From Bacteroidia bacterium (GTDB lineage: Bacteria; Bacteroidota; Bacteroidia; B-17B0; Aurantibacillaceae): a stretch of DNA of 64,000 nucleotides. The number at the start of each line of letters is the position of its first letter. Position 1 is the first letter of the stretch. Below the pieces are notes generated by a model. That model did no database searches. It saw nothing but the letters and a program-made list of their open reading frames with translations, and had not been told where the DNA came from. Made by a program: the position numbers and the translations under genes. The stretch lies in assembly GCA_016787445.1 (NCBI GenBank), contig JAEUTQ010000082.1:62001-126000 (forward strand). The letters run 5' to 3'. This document shows positions 19,214-28,408 of the stretch, piece by piece.

Positions 19214-19891
19214 TTCCTGCAACTCGTTCAGATGAGCAATTTCCTGTAAGTTCTTGTGTGCGAACAAAGCTTTTTCGTTCATTTTGTAAAACACTGCCTT
19301 CCATCCTGCTCCAATAGCACCTTCAATATCACTAATCCAATTATCTCCAATCATAACACATTCGCTTTTATCGGCATCCGCTCTGTTTTCTGCCAGTCTG
19401 AATATTTCGATATGTGGTTTAGTATATCCATGTTCTTCTGAAATTATTATTTCTTGGAAATAGTTCCTTAAACCACAGTTATCAATCTTTATATTCTGAA
19501 CTTCTTTAAACCCATTGGTGATAATATGAAGGCTGTGATGTTTTGAAAGCGTTTCCAGGGTTTCAATAGCTCCGGGTTTTAAGGCTTTTGAATATGGGGA
19601 TATACGAACATATTCTTCAGAAAGGAGTTTACTTAATTCTAAATCATTCGATCCAAAATGAAGTAACGAATCATAAAATCGCTTATATCTGAGCTCGGAT
19701 TTTTGAATTTGCTTCTTATAATACAAATACCATAATTCATCATTCTTTTTTTTATAAAAGGAAAAGAAGGCATCAAATTTAACATGCAATTTATGTTCCA
19801 AATTCAAATCCGAAAACAATGTGTTTAGTACATTGTACGAATTCAGGTCAAAATCCCAAAGGGTATTATCCAAATCAAAAAACAGATGCAT
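19205..19891 (-). CDS. yjjG: HAD phosphatase, YjjG-type pyrimidine nucleotidase
   Basis: This 228-residue haloacid dehalogenase protein has motif I FFDLDNTLWDFD, motif II IITNGF, a Lys in HGYTKPH and motif IV MIGDNWISDIEGA. The helical cap lies between residues ~20 and 95. The LWDFD motif and length match YjjG, which dephosphorylates non-canonical pyrimidine nucleotides. It shares one base with the membrane-protein gene upstream and may be cotranscribed with it. Confidence 0.85.
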   Translation of the reverse strand: MHLFFDLDNTLWDFDLNSYNVLNTLFSDLNLEHKLHVKFDAFFSFYKKKNDELWYLYYKKQIQKSELRYKRFYDSLLHFGSNDLELSKLLSEEYVRISPYSKALKPGAIETLETLSKHHSLHIITNGFKEVQNIKIDNCGLRNYFQEIIISEEHGYTKPHIEIFRLAENRADADKSECVMIGDNWISDIEGAIGAGWKAVFYKMNEKALFAHKNLQEIAHLNELQELF

Positions 19892-20361
19892 TACAAAAAT
19901 TTACTGAAAGATTCTTTAAAGAAAAACAACAGAAAATAAATTAGAGTGTACCAAAACAATATACCCGCCCCAATTACAAAAATCACTTTTTTCTTATCCT
20001 TATAAAATCTTTCGGCAATAAAAGTACCTACAGGGGTAGATAATCCTATTGGCGTTAAAAAGGCTATTCCCCATATGCCGAATTTTTTTCTGATCCGAAT
20101 GATCCTTCTGTTTGATTTGGTGAATCTTTTTGGTTTTTGAGGCTTTTTTGAGTATTTATTTTTGATTTTTTCAATCCATTTTAAAAACACATCGCTTATG
20201 AAAGTAAACAATACTACACCGGTTAATCCCCCTGCCCAGGTTACTGAAAGTACAAGAATATGATTAAAGCCGAATAAACCTATGGCCGACGGAACTGAAA
20301 TTTTACCAAAACCCAGCATGGCAGCGAAAAATACAGGCAAAATCTTTAAAAACAGTTCCAT
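19891..20361 (-). CDS. Small integral membrane protein (small multidrug export-like)
   Basis: This 156-residue protein has hydrophobic segments near residues 5-25, 32-58 and 125-150, plus a basic loop (~65-95). The GIAFLTPIGLSTPVGTF stretch and the membrane layout resemble the Sm_multidrug_ex/DedA-like small membrane proteins. Transport function is not shown. It is directly upstream of, and overlaps, the yjjG-like gene. Confidence 0.6.
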   Translation of the reverse strand: MELFLKILPVFFAAMLGFGKISVPSAIGLFGFNHILVLSVTWAGGLTGVVLFTFISDVFLKWIEKIKNKYSKKPQKPKRFTKSNRRIIRIRKKFGIWGIAFLTPIGLSTPVGTFIAERFYKDKKKVIFVIGAGILFWYTLIYFLLFFFKESFSKFL

Positions 20362-20532
20362 TATTGGAATGTAAATTAAGAGGTAAAGCTATCAAATAGC
20401 AAATAAATGTTTGTTAATATGTTTATCGTTAAAAATGAGGATTTTATCTAAAACTGATTTCTGTTCTTATCTGCCGCAGGTATGTAAAAATTTTCTTAAT
20501 TTTACCCCCCAGCTAACTAAAACTATTTAATT

Positions 20533-21810
20533 ATGTCAACACAAACTGCTAATGCAGCTGCTTCAAAACACGAAAGTATGTTTGATGCGGTACTTGCCCG
20601 CTTAGATGTGGCTGCAAATTTGATGAACTTATCAGAAGATGTAAAAACCGTTCTAAAAAACCCTATAAAACAAGTTAAGGTAAGTCTGCCTGTTATGATG
20701 GATAATGGTAAAATTCAGGTTTATGAAGGTTACCGTGTTGTTCACTCCATGGCTATTGGTCCTTCTAAAGGAGGAATCCGTTATGCTATGGATGTTAATC
20801 AGGATGAAGTAATGGCACTCGCTGCTTGGATGAGTTTTAAATGTGCTGTAGCTAATTTGCCATACGGCGGTGCAAAAGGTGGAATTAAATGTGATCCCCG
20901 TGCCATGAGTGTAGGCGAGCTTGAAAGATTATCGAGAGCATATGCCAAATCAATGAAAGACGTTTTTGGTGTGAACCGCGATATTCCGGCTCCTGATATG
21001 GGAACCAGTGGAAGAGAAATGGCCTGGATTTTGGATGAATTTAATAAAGTAACCGGAGAAGATTCTCCGGGCGTAATTACCGGAAAGCCTATTGCTATTG
21101 GTGGTTCTTTGGGCCGTGATGCTGCTACCGGACGCGGAGTTATGGTAAATACACTGGCTGCATTGAAAAAAATGGGACTAGATCCTAAAAAAGTATCGGC
21201 CGTTGTGCAAGGATTTGGTAATGTAGGTTCTCATGCCGCCCGCTTATTATCTGAGCAAGGAATTAAAATTGTTGGCATTGGTGACCATACCGCTTCATTC
21301 TATAACGAAAACGGTATTGATATTAAAGCTGCACTTGAATTTGCTGCAAAAAATAAAAACACATTAAAAGGCTTTACAGGTGCAACCGAAATTCCTTCTA
21401 ATCAATTATTGATTTCGAAGTGTGATGTATTAGTGCCTGCTGCTTTACAAAATGTAATTAATGTAGACAATGCTTCAAAAATCCAGGCGAAATTAATCGT
21501 GGAAGGTGCAAACGGACCAACCATGCCTGATGCTGATGCGATCCTTAATGAAAAGAAAATCATCTGCGTTCCTGATATCTTAGCGAACAGTGGCGGTGTT
21601 ACCGTATCTTACTTTGAGTGGGTACAAAACAAAGCCGGTTACTACTGGACAGAAGATGAAGTAAATACAAAGCATGACCACAAAATGGAAATCGCTTTTG
21701 AAAGTGTTTGGAATAACGCTGAGCGTTTCAAAACAAGCATGCGTATTGCTGCTTATATTACTGCCCTTCAAAAAATTGAGCAGGCAGTTAAATTAAAAGG
21801 TGCTTACTAA
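20533..21810 (+). CDS. gdhA: Glutamate dehydrogenase (Glu/Leu/Phe/Val family)
   Basis: This 425-residue enzyme interconverts glutamate and 2-oxoglutarate plus ammonia. The substrate domain shows GPSKGGIRYA and the catalytic lysine region LPYGGAKGGI. The Rossmann domain has the glycine motif VQGFGNVGSHAA. Length fits the hexameric bacterial/archaeal GDH class. It is monocistronic, with a clear hairpin terminator ~40 nt downstream. Choice of NAD or NADP is not determined. Confidence 0.94.
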   Translation: MSTQTANAAASKHESMFDAVLARLDVAANLMNLSEDVKTVLKNPIKQVKVSLPVMMDNGKIQVYEGYRVVHSMAIGPSKGGIRYAMDVNQDEVMALAAWMSFKCAVANLPYGGAKGGIKCDPRAMSVGELERLSRAYAKSMKDVFGVNRDIPAPDMGTSGREMAWILDEFNKVTGEDSPGVITGKPIAIGGSLGRDAATGRGVMVNTLAALKKMGLDPKKVSAVVQGFGNVGSHAARLLSEQGIKIVGIGDHTASFYNENGIDIKAALEFAAKNKNTLKGFTGATEIPSNQLLISKCDVLVPAALQNVINVDNASKIQAKLIVEGANGPTMPDADAILNEKKIICVPDILANSGGVTVSYFEWVQNKAGYYWTEDEVNTKHDHKMEIAFESVWNNAERFKTSMRIAAYITALQKIEQAVKLKGAY

Positions 21811-21844
21811 GCCTTTAAATGCTTAATAAACAATAAATTAACAA

Positions 21845-21884
21845 AAAACTGTTTGTATATTAACCTATATAAACAGTTTTTTTA
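21845..21884 (+). terminator. Intrinsic terminator after gdhA
   Basis: Inverted repeat AAAACTGTTT ... AAACAGTTTT with a 16-nt loop, followed by a T run. It lies between gdhA and plsY, both on the plus strand, so plsY probably has its own promoter. Confidence 0.8.
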
Positions 21885-21935
21885 TGCCCTTAGCTTAATA
21901 TTTAGTTTATTTTTGCTTAACCAAAATTTAAACCC

Positions 21936-22571
21936 TTGGAAATTCTTTATATAGGTATATTTTTATTTACGGCTTATTTATTAGGCTCTATCCCTACTTC
22001 GGTGTGGATTGGCAAGCTGTTCTTTAATATAGATGTACGTGAGTTTGGAAGCGGTAATGCCGGAGCTACCAACACTTTCAGGGTATTGGGTAAAAAGGCC
22101 GGAATTCCTGTTTTAATCATCGATATCTTAAAAGGAAGCGCAGCCGTTGCTTTATCTTATTCAAGCGGCTTCGATCCGGGTTCTGATTTCTTTATCAATT
22201 TTCAAATTGCTTTAGGTGTGGCGTCTTTAATCGGACATATCTTCCCGATTTTTGCCGGCTTCCGCGGCGGTAAAGGTGTTGCTACTTTATTAGGAGTAGT
22301 TATCTGTATTCATCCTGTAGCTTGTTCCATAGCTTTATTGGTGTTTTTGGCGGTATTATTTACAACCCGTTATGTTTCATTAAGCTCAATGAGCGCGGGT
22401 TTAAGTTTCCCGATTATTTTGAATGTGATCTTTAAAAACGATAACGCGAATCTGATGATTTTTTCAATCCTGGTTGCTGTGGTATTGGTAATTACACACC
22501 GTAAGAACATTACCCGTTTATTAAATAAACAGGAAACTCGTGTAAAGCTTTACAATAAAGCGTCTCATTAA
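21936..22571 (+). CDS. plsY: Acyl-phosphate:glycerol-3-phosphate acyltransferase PlsY
   Basis: This 211-residue integral membrane enzyme makes lysophosphatidic acid from acyl-phosphate. The three family motifs are visible: GSIPTSVWIGKLF, REFGSGNAGATNTFRVLG and GHIFPIFAGFRGGKGVAT. Five or more hydrophobic helices fit the fold. Translation starts at TTG (21936); no in-frame ATG lies early enough to keep the first helix. Confidence 0.95.
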   Translation: MEILYIGIFLFTAYLLGSIPTSVWIGKLFFNIDVREFGSGNAGATNTFRVLGKKAGIPVLIIDILKGSAAVALSYSSGFDPGSDFFINFQIALGVASLIGHIFPIFAGFRGGKGVATLLGVVICIHPVACSIALLVFLAVLFTTRYVSLSSMSAGLSFPIILNVIFKNDNANLMIFSILVAVVLVITHRKNITRLLNKQETRVKLYNKASH

Positions 22572-22647
22572 TCGTTAATAAATCTTATTTATCCATTTAA
22601 TAGTCTTCAAATTGTATTTTTGGCAATACATTTGATTCATCACGTTT

Positions 22648-23952
22648 ATGCGTTTACATAAAATATATCTTTTTCTGTTCGTTCTGCTTGGCCTTAGCGC
22701 TACTTATTTGGCGCAAGAAGATGATTATGTAAACGATAATCAATTACGCTACGAAGATTATATCTACAAACCCAACATTAAAACCGCGCAACTTCACGAA
22801 TCTACCTGGGAGTTTTCGGCGCCGCTCATTAAATTTAATTCCGGTGAGCAATTGCGTTTGAGTTTTGATGATTTGGATGGCGATCAAAAACAATACTCCC
22901 TCAGTGTGATTCATTGCGATGCGAAATGGAATCCCAGCGATCTCATGCAGCAGGAATATTTACAAGGTTTTTACGATTTAAACATCATCAACTTTAGTTT
23001 CTCCATCAATACACTTCAAAAATACACGCACTATTCTATTCTCTTACCAACGCAAAACATGATTCTCACCAAATCCGGAAACTACATTGTTTATGTTTAT
23101 AAAGACGGAGATAAGAAGGATTTAGTATTAAGTCGTCGCTTTATGGTGTATGACGAAAAGGTAACGGTTGTTTCTACCATTCAGCAAGCGATTGGCGATG
23201 ACGCGCAATACGAAAAGCAGCACATCGATTTTTCCATTATTAATTCGTCGTATGATATCACGAATAATCATGTGGATTTAAAAGTGGTACTTACTCAAAA
23301 TAACCGTTGGGATAATGCGGTATATGATATCAAACCAACGTTTAATACGCCACAAAAACTAACTTACTCGCTCGATAACACCAGCACCTTTAATGGAGGC
23401 AATGAGTTCCGTTATTTTGATACACGCTCACTCCGTACGTATACCGAGCGCATTCAAAACAGTTACAAAGACGAAAACAATAAGAATCATATTGAATTAA
23501 CACCGGAAGAAAATCGCCGTATTAAAAATTATATTTTTTATCCAGATTTCAACGGCTCTTTCTTAATTAAGAATAAAGACATGAATGGTAATCAGGATAC
23601 AGAAGCGGACTATGCCTACGTGCATTTCTTTTTGCCATATCCGGCTCCTGAAGCAAGCGGCAATTTTTATTTACTGGGGAAAATGAGTAATTGGAAATTG
23701 GATAAAGCCAATAAAATGGAGTACGATTATTCCAAGAAAGGTTACAAATGCACGCTCTACTTAAAACAAGGATATTACAATTACATGTATGCTTTCTTAA
23801 ACGACAATACGAAAGCCGGTGATGAAACCATGGTAGAAGGAAATCATTGGGAAACTGAAAACGATTACAGTATTTACGTGTATCACCGTCAGCGAGGCAC
23901 CTATTACGATCAGCTGATTGGCATCAGACGATTAAATTCTAGAAAACCATAA
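22648..23952 (+). CDS. DUF5103 protein, type IX secretion plug domain
   Basis: This 434-residue exported protein has a signal peptide ending near SATYLAQ. The beta-rich body matches DUF5103, which includes the plug protein of the type IX secretion translocon (SVIHCDAKWNPSDL, YILYNFNF-like strands, FYLLGKMSNWKLD). In the T9SS the plug closes the periplasmic side of the SprA channel. The T9SS cargo proteins elsewhere in the window agree with this. It is convergent with the FtsX-like gene, with a large palindromic repeat between them. Confidence 0.85.
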   Translation: MRLHKIYLFLFVLLGLSATYLAQEDDYVNDNQLRYEDYIYKPNIKTAQLHESTWEFSAPLIKFNSGEQLRLSFDDLDGDQKQYSLSVIHCDAKWNPSDLMQQEYLQGFYDLNIINFSFSINTLQKYTHYSILLPTQNMILTKSGNYIVYVYKDGDKKDLVLSRRFMVYDEKVTVVSTIQQAIGDDAQYEKQHIDFSIINSSYDITNNHVDLKVVLTQNNRWDNAVYDIKPTFNTPQKLTYSLDNTSTFNGGNEFRYFDTRSLRTYTERIQNSYKDENNKNHIELTPEENRRIKNYIFYPDFNGSFLIKNKDMNGNQDTEADYAYVHFFLPYPAPEASGNFYLLGKMSNWKLDKANKMEYDYSKKGYKCTLYLKQGYYNYMYAFLNDNTKAGDETMVEGNHWETENDYSIYVYHRQRGTYYDQLIGIRRLNSRKP

Positions 23953-23964
23953 CCCCTCTGTCAC

Positions 23965-24097
23965 GTGACCCCTCTGTCCTTCGGACATCTCCCCTTAGCA
24001 GGGGAGAAAGCATTATTACTCTTAAATTTCTTTTTTGAAAACGAATTCTTTCTCCCCCTTTTTTTAAGGGGGAGTCCGCGAAGCGGGAGGGGGTCAC
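23965..24097. repeat. Large inverted repeat at a convergent gene junction
   Basis: Two copies of a ~46-50 bp unit stand head to head (23965-24010 and 24048-24097) around a 37-nt AT-rich loop. Each unit begins GTGACCCC, contains a small CTTCG hairpin and a C-rich/G-rich hairpin, and ends GGAGAAAG. It fills most of the gap between the T9SS plug gene and the convergent permease gene, so it may end transcription from both sides. The unit looks like a dispersed repeat of the genome; copy number cannot be judged here. Confidence 0.8.
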
Positions 24098-24108
24098 GGG
24101 CGAGGGGG

Positions 24109-25389
24109 TTAATCAAACCTCAATGTCCGAATCGGTGTAAGGCGAGTGAGAATTAAAGTGGGGAAAAACATCATCAGCATACAGCTCACAATAATTCCTA
24201 AGTTTAAGAGCACAATGTATCCCACGTTAAAAATCACGGGAACAAAATCAACGTAATACGTATCGCTGTTCAATTTGATGAGATGGGTGAAGTACTGAAT
24301 CAATACCGCTCCTATTCCAATGACGTTTCCTATGATTAATCCTCTGGCAAGTAATTTCACCGACACATAAAAAAATATTTTTCTTACCGAAGCATTGCTC
24401 ATTCCCATGGATTTTACCAGTCCCACCATATTGGCGCGCTCTAAAATTAAAATCAGTAAAGCCGTAATCATATTTACACCCGCCACCAATAACATTAAGG
24501 TAATTATGATAACACCATTTACATCCACCATCTCCAGCCAGGAAAACAAACTGCTGAAAATTTCGTTGACAGGCAAAACCTGATAATCGTAGCCCGTTAA
24601 ATCCTGAACAGCTTCCGTGTTCGCTTCCAATTGCGAAAAATCCTTGATGAATATTTCGTAACTCCCCGTTTGACCTTCATCCCAGTAATTTAATTTCTGA
24701 ATGTGTTTCAAATCCACCAAAGCCAAATTATTATCGAAATCAGAAAAGCCGGTATTCACTATGCCGCACACCGTAAACGCTCGCGAGCGTTGTTCAAATT
24801 CCACGTAATTAGAACCATTGAAAGTTGTATCGTTTAATTTCTTCTTGGTGATAAAATAAGCAATGAGTTTCTGACCAACACTTGCGCTTAATTTATCGGC
24901 CAGCTTTTTCGACAATAAAATATCCTTGCTCACCGCTGTATCGCTTAATTGCGGCAATCGGCCTTCACTCAAATACTGCTTTAAAAACTCAACATCATAA
25001 TTAGCATCAATGCCTTTTAATAAAACGCCTTCATTTTCGGCTTTAGTTTTAATGATACAGTTTTTGGTGGCTACCGACTGCACATGCTTCACAAAAGGCA
25101 GGGCTTTAATCATTTTTAACGTGTCGGGCGACAACCTTACCGGGTCGCGCTCGTTAGAGCTGTTAATACCCATGCTGTTAATGGTGATATGCGAAGTAAT
25201 GCCGGTAATTTTTGTGATGATTTCCTGTTTAAAGCCCAATACAATGGAGATAGTCAGAATCATTACACTAATGCCCAAAGCAATGCCGGTAATACCAATT
25301 TTCACAATGGGTTTAGAAATGTTATTTTTACCTTTGTTAGAAAGGGTGATTCGGTCGGCTATGTATTTTTCGGCGCTCACTCTACACAA
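24109..25389 (-). CDS. FtsX-like permease of an ABC transporter (LolC/E or MacB-type)
   Basis: This 426-residue membrane protein has an N-terminal helix (~30-55, with GITGIALGISVMIL), a large periplasmic domain (~60-270) and three C-terminal helices (~285-310, 330-360, 385-410). This is the FtsX/MacB topology, closest to LolC/LolE-type lipoprotein-release permeases. No ATPase gene is adjacent, so its partner is encoded elsewhere. It is divergent from namZ with a 12-nt gap between the two starts. Confidence 0.82.
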   Translation of the reverse strand: MCRVSAEKYIADRITLSNKGKNNISKPIVKIGITGIALGISVMILTISIVLGFKQEIITKITGITSHITINSMGINSSNERDPVRLSPDTLKMIKALPFVKHVQSVATKNCIIKTKAENEGVLLKGIDANYDVEFLKQYLSEGRLPQLSDTAVSKDILLSKKLADKLSASVGQKLIAYFITKKKLNDTTFNGSNYVEFEQRSRAFTVCGIVNTGFSDFDNNLALVDLKHIQKLNYWDEGQTGSYEIFIKDFSQLEANTEAVQDLTGYDYQVLPVNEIFSSLFSWLEMVDVNGVIIITLMLLVAGVNMITALLILILERANMVGLVKSMGMSNASVRKIFFYVSVKLLARGLIIGNVIGIGAVLIQYFTHLIKLNSDTYYVDFVPVIFNVGYIVLLNLGIIVSCMLMMFFPTLILTRLTPIRTLRFD

Positions 25390-25401
25390 AAATACTATTT
25401 A

Positions 25402-26622
25402 ATGCATAAAGTCCTTGTTATACTTCTTGTTTTTATCAGCTATTCGCTAAAACCTCAGGCATTAAAAGTACTCAGTGAAAAAGAGGTAGTGTTAGGTGCG
25501 CAGCAATTTAACGCCTATTTGCCCCTGCTTGCGAAAAAAAAGGTAGCCATAGTTACCAACGTTACCGGCGTAATTGGAAACACCAGCATTGTTGACACTT
25601 TGATTAAATTAAAAGTGAACATTAAAAAAATATTCGGACCGGAACATGGCTTTAGAGGAAATGTGGATGCAGGGGAAAAAGTAAAAAGCAATATCGATAA
25701 AAAAACAGGCTTACCCGTTGTTTCCTTATACGGCTCGCACAAAAAACCAACGGCCGAAGATTTAAAAGGCATTGATGTGGTGGTGTATGATATTCAGGAT
25801 GTAGGTGTGCGTTTCTATACATTCATTTCAACCTTGTGTTATGTGATGGAAGCTTGCGCCGAGCAAGGCAAAGAGGTAATTGTATTAGATCGTCCGAACC
25901 CCAACGGTTTTTATGTGGACGGACCGGTGATGAAAGACAAATACAAAAGTTTTTTAGGCTTGCATAATGTACCGATAGTTTATGGCATGACCACCGGCGA
26001 ATACGCGCGCATGGCAAATGAAGAAGGCTGGTTAAAAACAAAAGCGCGTACCGTAAAAAAAGACAGCTTTGAATTAAAGACCGTACGTTGTAAGCTCACC
26101 GTTATACCTGTAAAAAATTACGAGCATGGCATGACCTACAATTTACCGGTGAAGCCCTCGCCTAACCTACCCAATTTAAACGCCGTATTAATGTACCCCG
26201 GCATGGGATTATTTGAAGGCACGGTGATGAGTGTGGGCAGAGGAACAGAGATGCCCTTTGAAGTATTAGGCCATCCTCAATACAGTAAACAAACCTTTAG
26301 CTTTACTCCAAAAGCAACGGTATTGAGTAAAGAACCCAAGTATAAAGACCAGATTTGTTACGGTGTAGATTTAAGACAAGAAAACTTTGTAGAGAAACAT
26401 CCGCGGAAAGTAGAATTAAAATGGCTGCTTTTATTTTATGCCGACATAAAAGTGCCGGAGTTTATGGATAAGAACTTTAACTGGCACAGCGGCAATGATG
26501 AATTAAAAGAACAAATAAAAGCCGGTAAAAGCGAAAATGAAATACGCGCCTCTTGGCAAAACGACATCGCCGCCTTTAAAAGCATACGCAAAAAGTATTT
26601 ATTGTATAAGGATTTTGAGTAA
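25402..26622 (+). CDS. namZ: DUF1343 protein, exo-beta-N-acetylmuramidase NamZ-type
   Basis: The ATG at 25402 gives a 406-residue protein with a signal peptide (LVILLVFISYSLKPQ). Family motifs are FGPEHGFRGNVDAGE, VVYDIQDVGVRFYTF, VLDRPNPNG and NLPVKPSPNLPN. NamZ releases N-acetylmuramic acid from muropeptide glycans in cell-wall recycling, as known from Bacteroidota members. Further upstream in-frame starts would overlap the divergent permease gene and remove the signal peptide, so they were not used. Confidence 0.88.
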   Translation: MHKVLVILLVFISYSLKPQALKVLSEKEVVLGAQQFNAYLPLLAKKKVAIVTNVTGVIGNTSIVDTLIKLKVNIKKIFGPEHGFRGNVDAGEKVKSNIDKKTGLPVVSLYGSHKKPTAEDLKGIDVVVYDIQDVGVRFYTFISTLCYVMEACAEQGKEVIVLDRPNPNGFYVDGPVMKDKYKSFLGLHNVPIVYGMTTGEYARMANEEGWLKTKARTVKKDSFELKTVRCKLTVIPVKNYEHGMTYNLPVKPSPNLPNLNAVLMYPGMGLFEGTVMSVGRGTEMPFEVLGHPQYSKQTFSFTPKATVLSKEPKYKDQICYGVDLRQENFVEKHPRKVELKWLLLFYADIKVPEFMDKNFNWHSGNDELKEQIKAGKSENEIRASWQNDIAAFKSIRKKYLLYKDFE

Positions 26623-26689
26623 ATTAGAGCTAGATAAAACAAATACTAAATATTAATTTCACAACAGGCCCCTCTTTTAACATCCTTTG

Positions 26690-27466
26690 ATGAATTTTAT
26701 AAAATATAGTTTTATTCTTTTTGTTATTTCACCTTATTTATATTCACAAGAAAATAAAGTAATTCTAAGTAAAATTGATAGCTCTAATATTGCTAATCAA
26801 AAGGAACTTAATGAAAAATCAAAAAAAGCCACATTAGAAGAACTGAGCAGTTCCTGTGATGGAAAATTAAATAAAATCGCTAATGACTTTACTTTAAAGA
26901 AAAATAGCGGGACAAGTGAAGGTTGGTATCATTATAATTCAAATTTAATAAGAGCTCCTTTCTACATTACAGCGCCCGTTTCAACAAAAGGGCATATTTA
27001 CATAAAGGCAAAATATACAGGAGCGAAATTCATTAATTGTACAAGAATACGGGTAAAAATCAAAAATCACTCATGGGAGACAAAACCACTCTTAAAGGAA
27101 AGTAAATATATCACAAGAAAAAATTCGGGTTCAGTTTATTATGAAACTTTGAATCTTTTCTCTTATAAAAATGGGTCTGACTTTGAAGTTAGAAGCATGA
27201 TGGTAATCTCAGCTATAGCGAATTCAAATATTGAAGACGAGATAACAATTGTCTTTATTGGAGAAGAAGAAAATGTAGAAGTTAAGTTATCAAATGATAA
27301 TATTAAAGCTATCAAGAAATGCTGGGAGCTATCTCAATGTATTACATTTGGGAAAAACAATTATTCCAGTTATACATTTGTACGTGGAAAACATGGAGGA
27401 ATTACTACAATATTAATACCCAATGACGGATATACACAGTCTGATATGGCAGGGACTGTTGATTAG
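26690..27466 (+). CDS. Secreted protein of unknown function at the left edge of the cassette array
   Basis: This 258-residue protein has a signal peptide (FIKYSFILFVISPYLYSQ). The body is rich in beta-type segments, with no motif I recognise. The ATG at 26690 is preferred over the TTG one codon earlier. It ends ~12 nt before a half site of the cassette-array repeat (27478-27560), so it may be the first cassette with a damaged site, or a host gene into which the array abuts. It is much more AT-rich than the neighbouring namZ, like the cassette genes. Confidence 0.6.
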   Translation: MNFIKYSFILFVISPYLYSQENKVILSKIDSSNIANQKELNEKSKKATLEELSSSCDGKLNKIANDFTLKKNSGTSEGWYHYNSNLIRAPFYITAPVSTKGHIYIKAKYTGAKFINCTRIRVKIKNHSWETKPLLKESKYITRKNSGSVYYETLNLFSYKNGSDFEVRSMMVISAIANSNIEDEITIVFIGEEENVEVKLSNDNIKAIKKCWELSQCITFGKNNYSSYTFVRGKHGGITTILIPNDGYTQSDMAGTVD

Positions 27467-27477
27467 TAATTATCATA

Positions 27478-27560
27478 ATTTTTGTATCTTCATATAACCT
27501 TTTGTGGTTGGAGATAGTGGACGTTCGAAAATCCCACCGAACCCCAACCCCTTAACTGAT
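27478..27560 (+). repeat. attC-like half site a (3' half only)
   Basis: It contains the TTTGTATCTTCATATAAC element and a 3' arm (GGTTGGAG...CCCCAACC) closely resembling sites h and j, ending in a divergent R' (CTTAACTG). There are only ~12 nt between the upstream stop codon and this element, so R'' and the 5' arm are missing. It marks the left end of the recognisable array. Confidence 0.6.
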
Positions 27561-27623
27561 AGCACTCACTTATAATAATCGAAAAATACTATTATAATTT
27601 ACTTTACAATGCAAGGATAAAAA

Positions 27624-28187
27624 ATGGATACACGTATAAGAATTTCGTTAGACGAATTTAAAACATTTACAACTACCGAACATAAATATCCACTCTCAGA
27701 TTATTTCGACAAATTTGTCGATCATCTTGCTAATGATATTCTAAACATAAATACCGGTGCTGAGTTCTACAAAAAACTGACACGTGGTCAAAGGATTCTT
27801 TGGAGTTATAGCAACCTAACTGGTCAAATAGAAAATGGCGGTATAAATCAATTTTATTGGAATTATGGTTCCGACTATTTTGAAGACGTGAAAGATGTAA
27901 TGTCTATAATCAAAGACACAAAGTTTACCTCACTCATCTTTAAATACCAAGAAAAGTTTTTAAAGTCAAAAGAGCTTTTAATTAATTACAAATACCTAGA
28001 CAAAAAAGAACCTGAACTAAAACTAGGCCAATACGATCCTAATGCGGAATACGTGAATTATTACGGCCTCTGGAGTAATACATTTGGCGGTAACGACCTA
28101 GACAGTTATTATTATTCTAACAGCAAGACGTTGGACCAATTTATTATTGATTATATAAATAATAATCCTGAAGAATTTATAAAATAA
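27624..28187 (+). CDS. Cassette 1: DUF4375 (DMP19-type) protein
   Basis: This 187-residue cytosolic, mostly helical protein carries the DUF4375 signature IENGGINQFYWNYGSDYFED in the middle (residues ~70-90). DUF4375 covers DMP19-like proteins; DMP19 of Neisseria mimics DNA charge and binds a repressor, but most members have no known role and often occur in accessory or polymorphic-toxin contexts. It lies between half site a and site b, with a start 6 nt after GGATAA. Confidence 0.75.
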   Translation: MDTRIRISLDEFKTFTTTEHKYPLSDYFDKFVDHLANDILNINTGAEFYKKLTRGQRILWSYSNLTGQIENGGINQFYWNYGSDYFEDVKDVMSIIKDTKFTSLIFKYQEKFLKSKELLINYKYLDKKEPELKLGQYDPNAEYVNYYGLWSNTFGGNDLDSYYYSNSKTLDQFIIDYINNNPEEFIK

Positions 28188-28189
28188 CT

Positions 28190-28377
28190 AGTACTAAAAC
28201 CACATTTACAATATACGGGCAATCACGGGTTATCGCTTCAGCCGCAATGCATTCTACGCAGACAGAATATTTGTTGCGGCTTTCGCTAAAAAACATTTAT
28301 CTTTAAATATAGTTTTTCGGGCATAGACTGTTGAGGGCAAAAAAGCCGCACAGCGTAAATCCGGGGAACGTTAGTGG
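28190..28377 (+). repeat. attC-like site b
   Basis: The 5' part is GTACTAAAAC, then CACATTTACAATATACGG; the 3' part is CCGCACAGCGTAAATCCGGGG, then R' GTTAGTGG (28370). The arms ATTTAC-N2-T-N-T-N-CGG are complementary. Inside are GGTTATCGC, an AGCCGCAA/TTGCGGCT hairpin and TTTATCTTTAAA. It is close to site i. Confidence 0.8.
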
Positions 28378-28408
28378 TAAAACATTGTTGAATGGTAATG
28401 ATTCTAAC

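Noticed and set aside
23965-24156. 63-codon ORF
   Set aside because: It lies entirely in the large inverted repeat and runs into the permease gene; its sequence is only the translation of the repeat.
26623-27623. Integron integrase or attI at the left edge
   Set aside because: No tyrosine recombinase motif (R..HxxR..Y) was seen in any frame, and no GTT-type site precedes the 26690 gene.
28331-28408. Longer N-terminus for cassette 2
   Set aside because: It starts at TTG inside site b; the encoded residues come from the repeat, and a good ATG follows at 28409.
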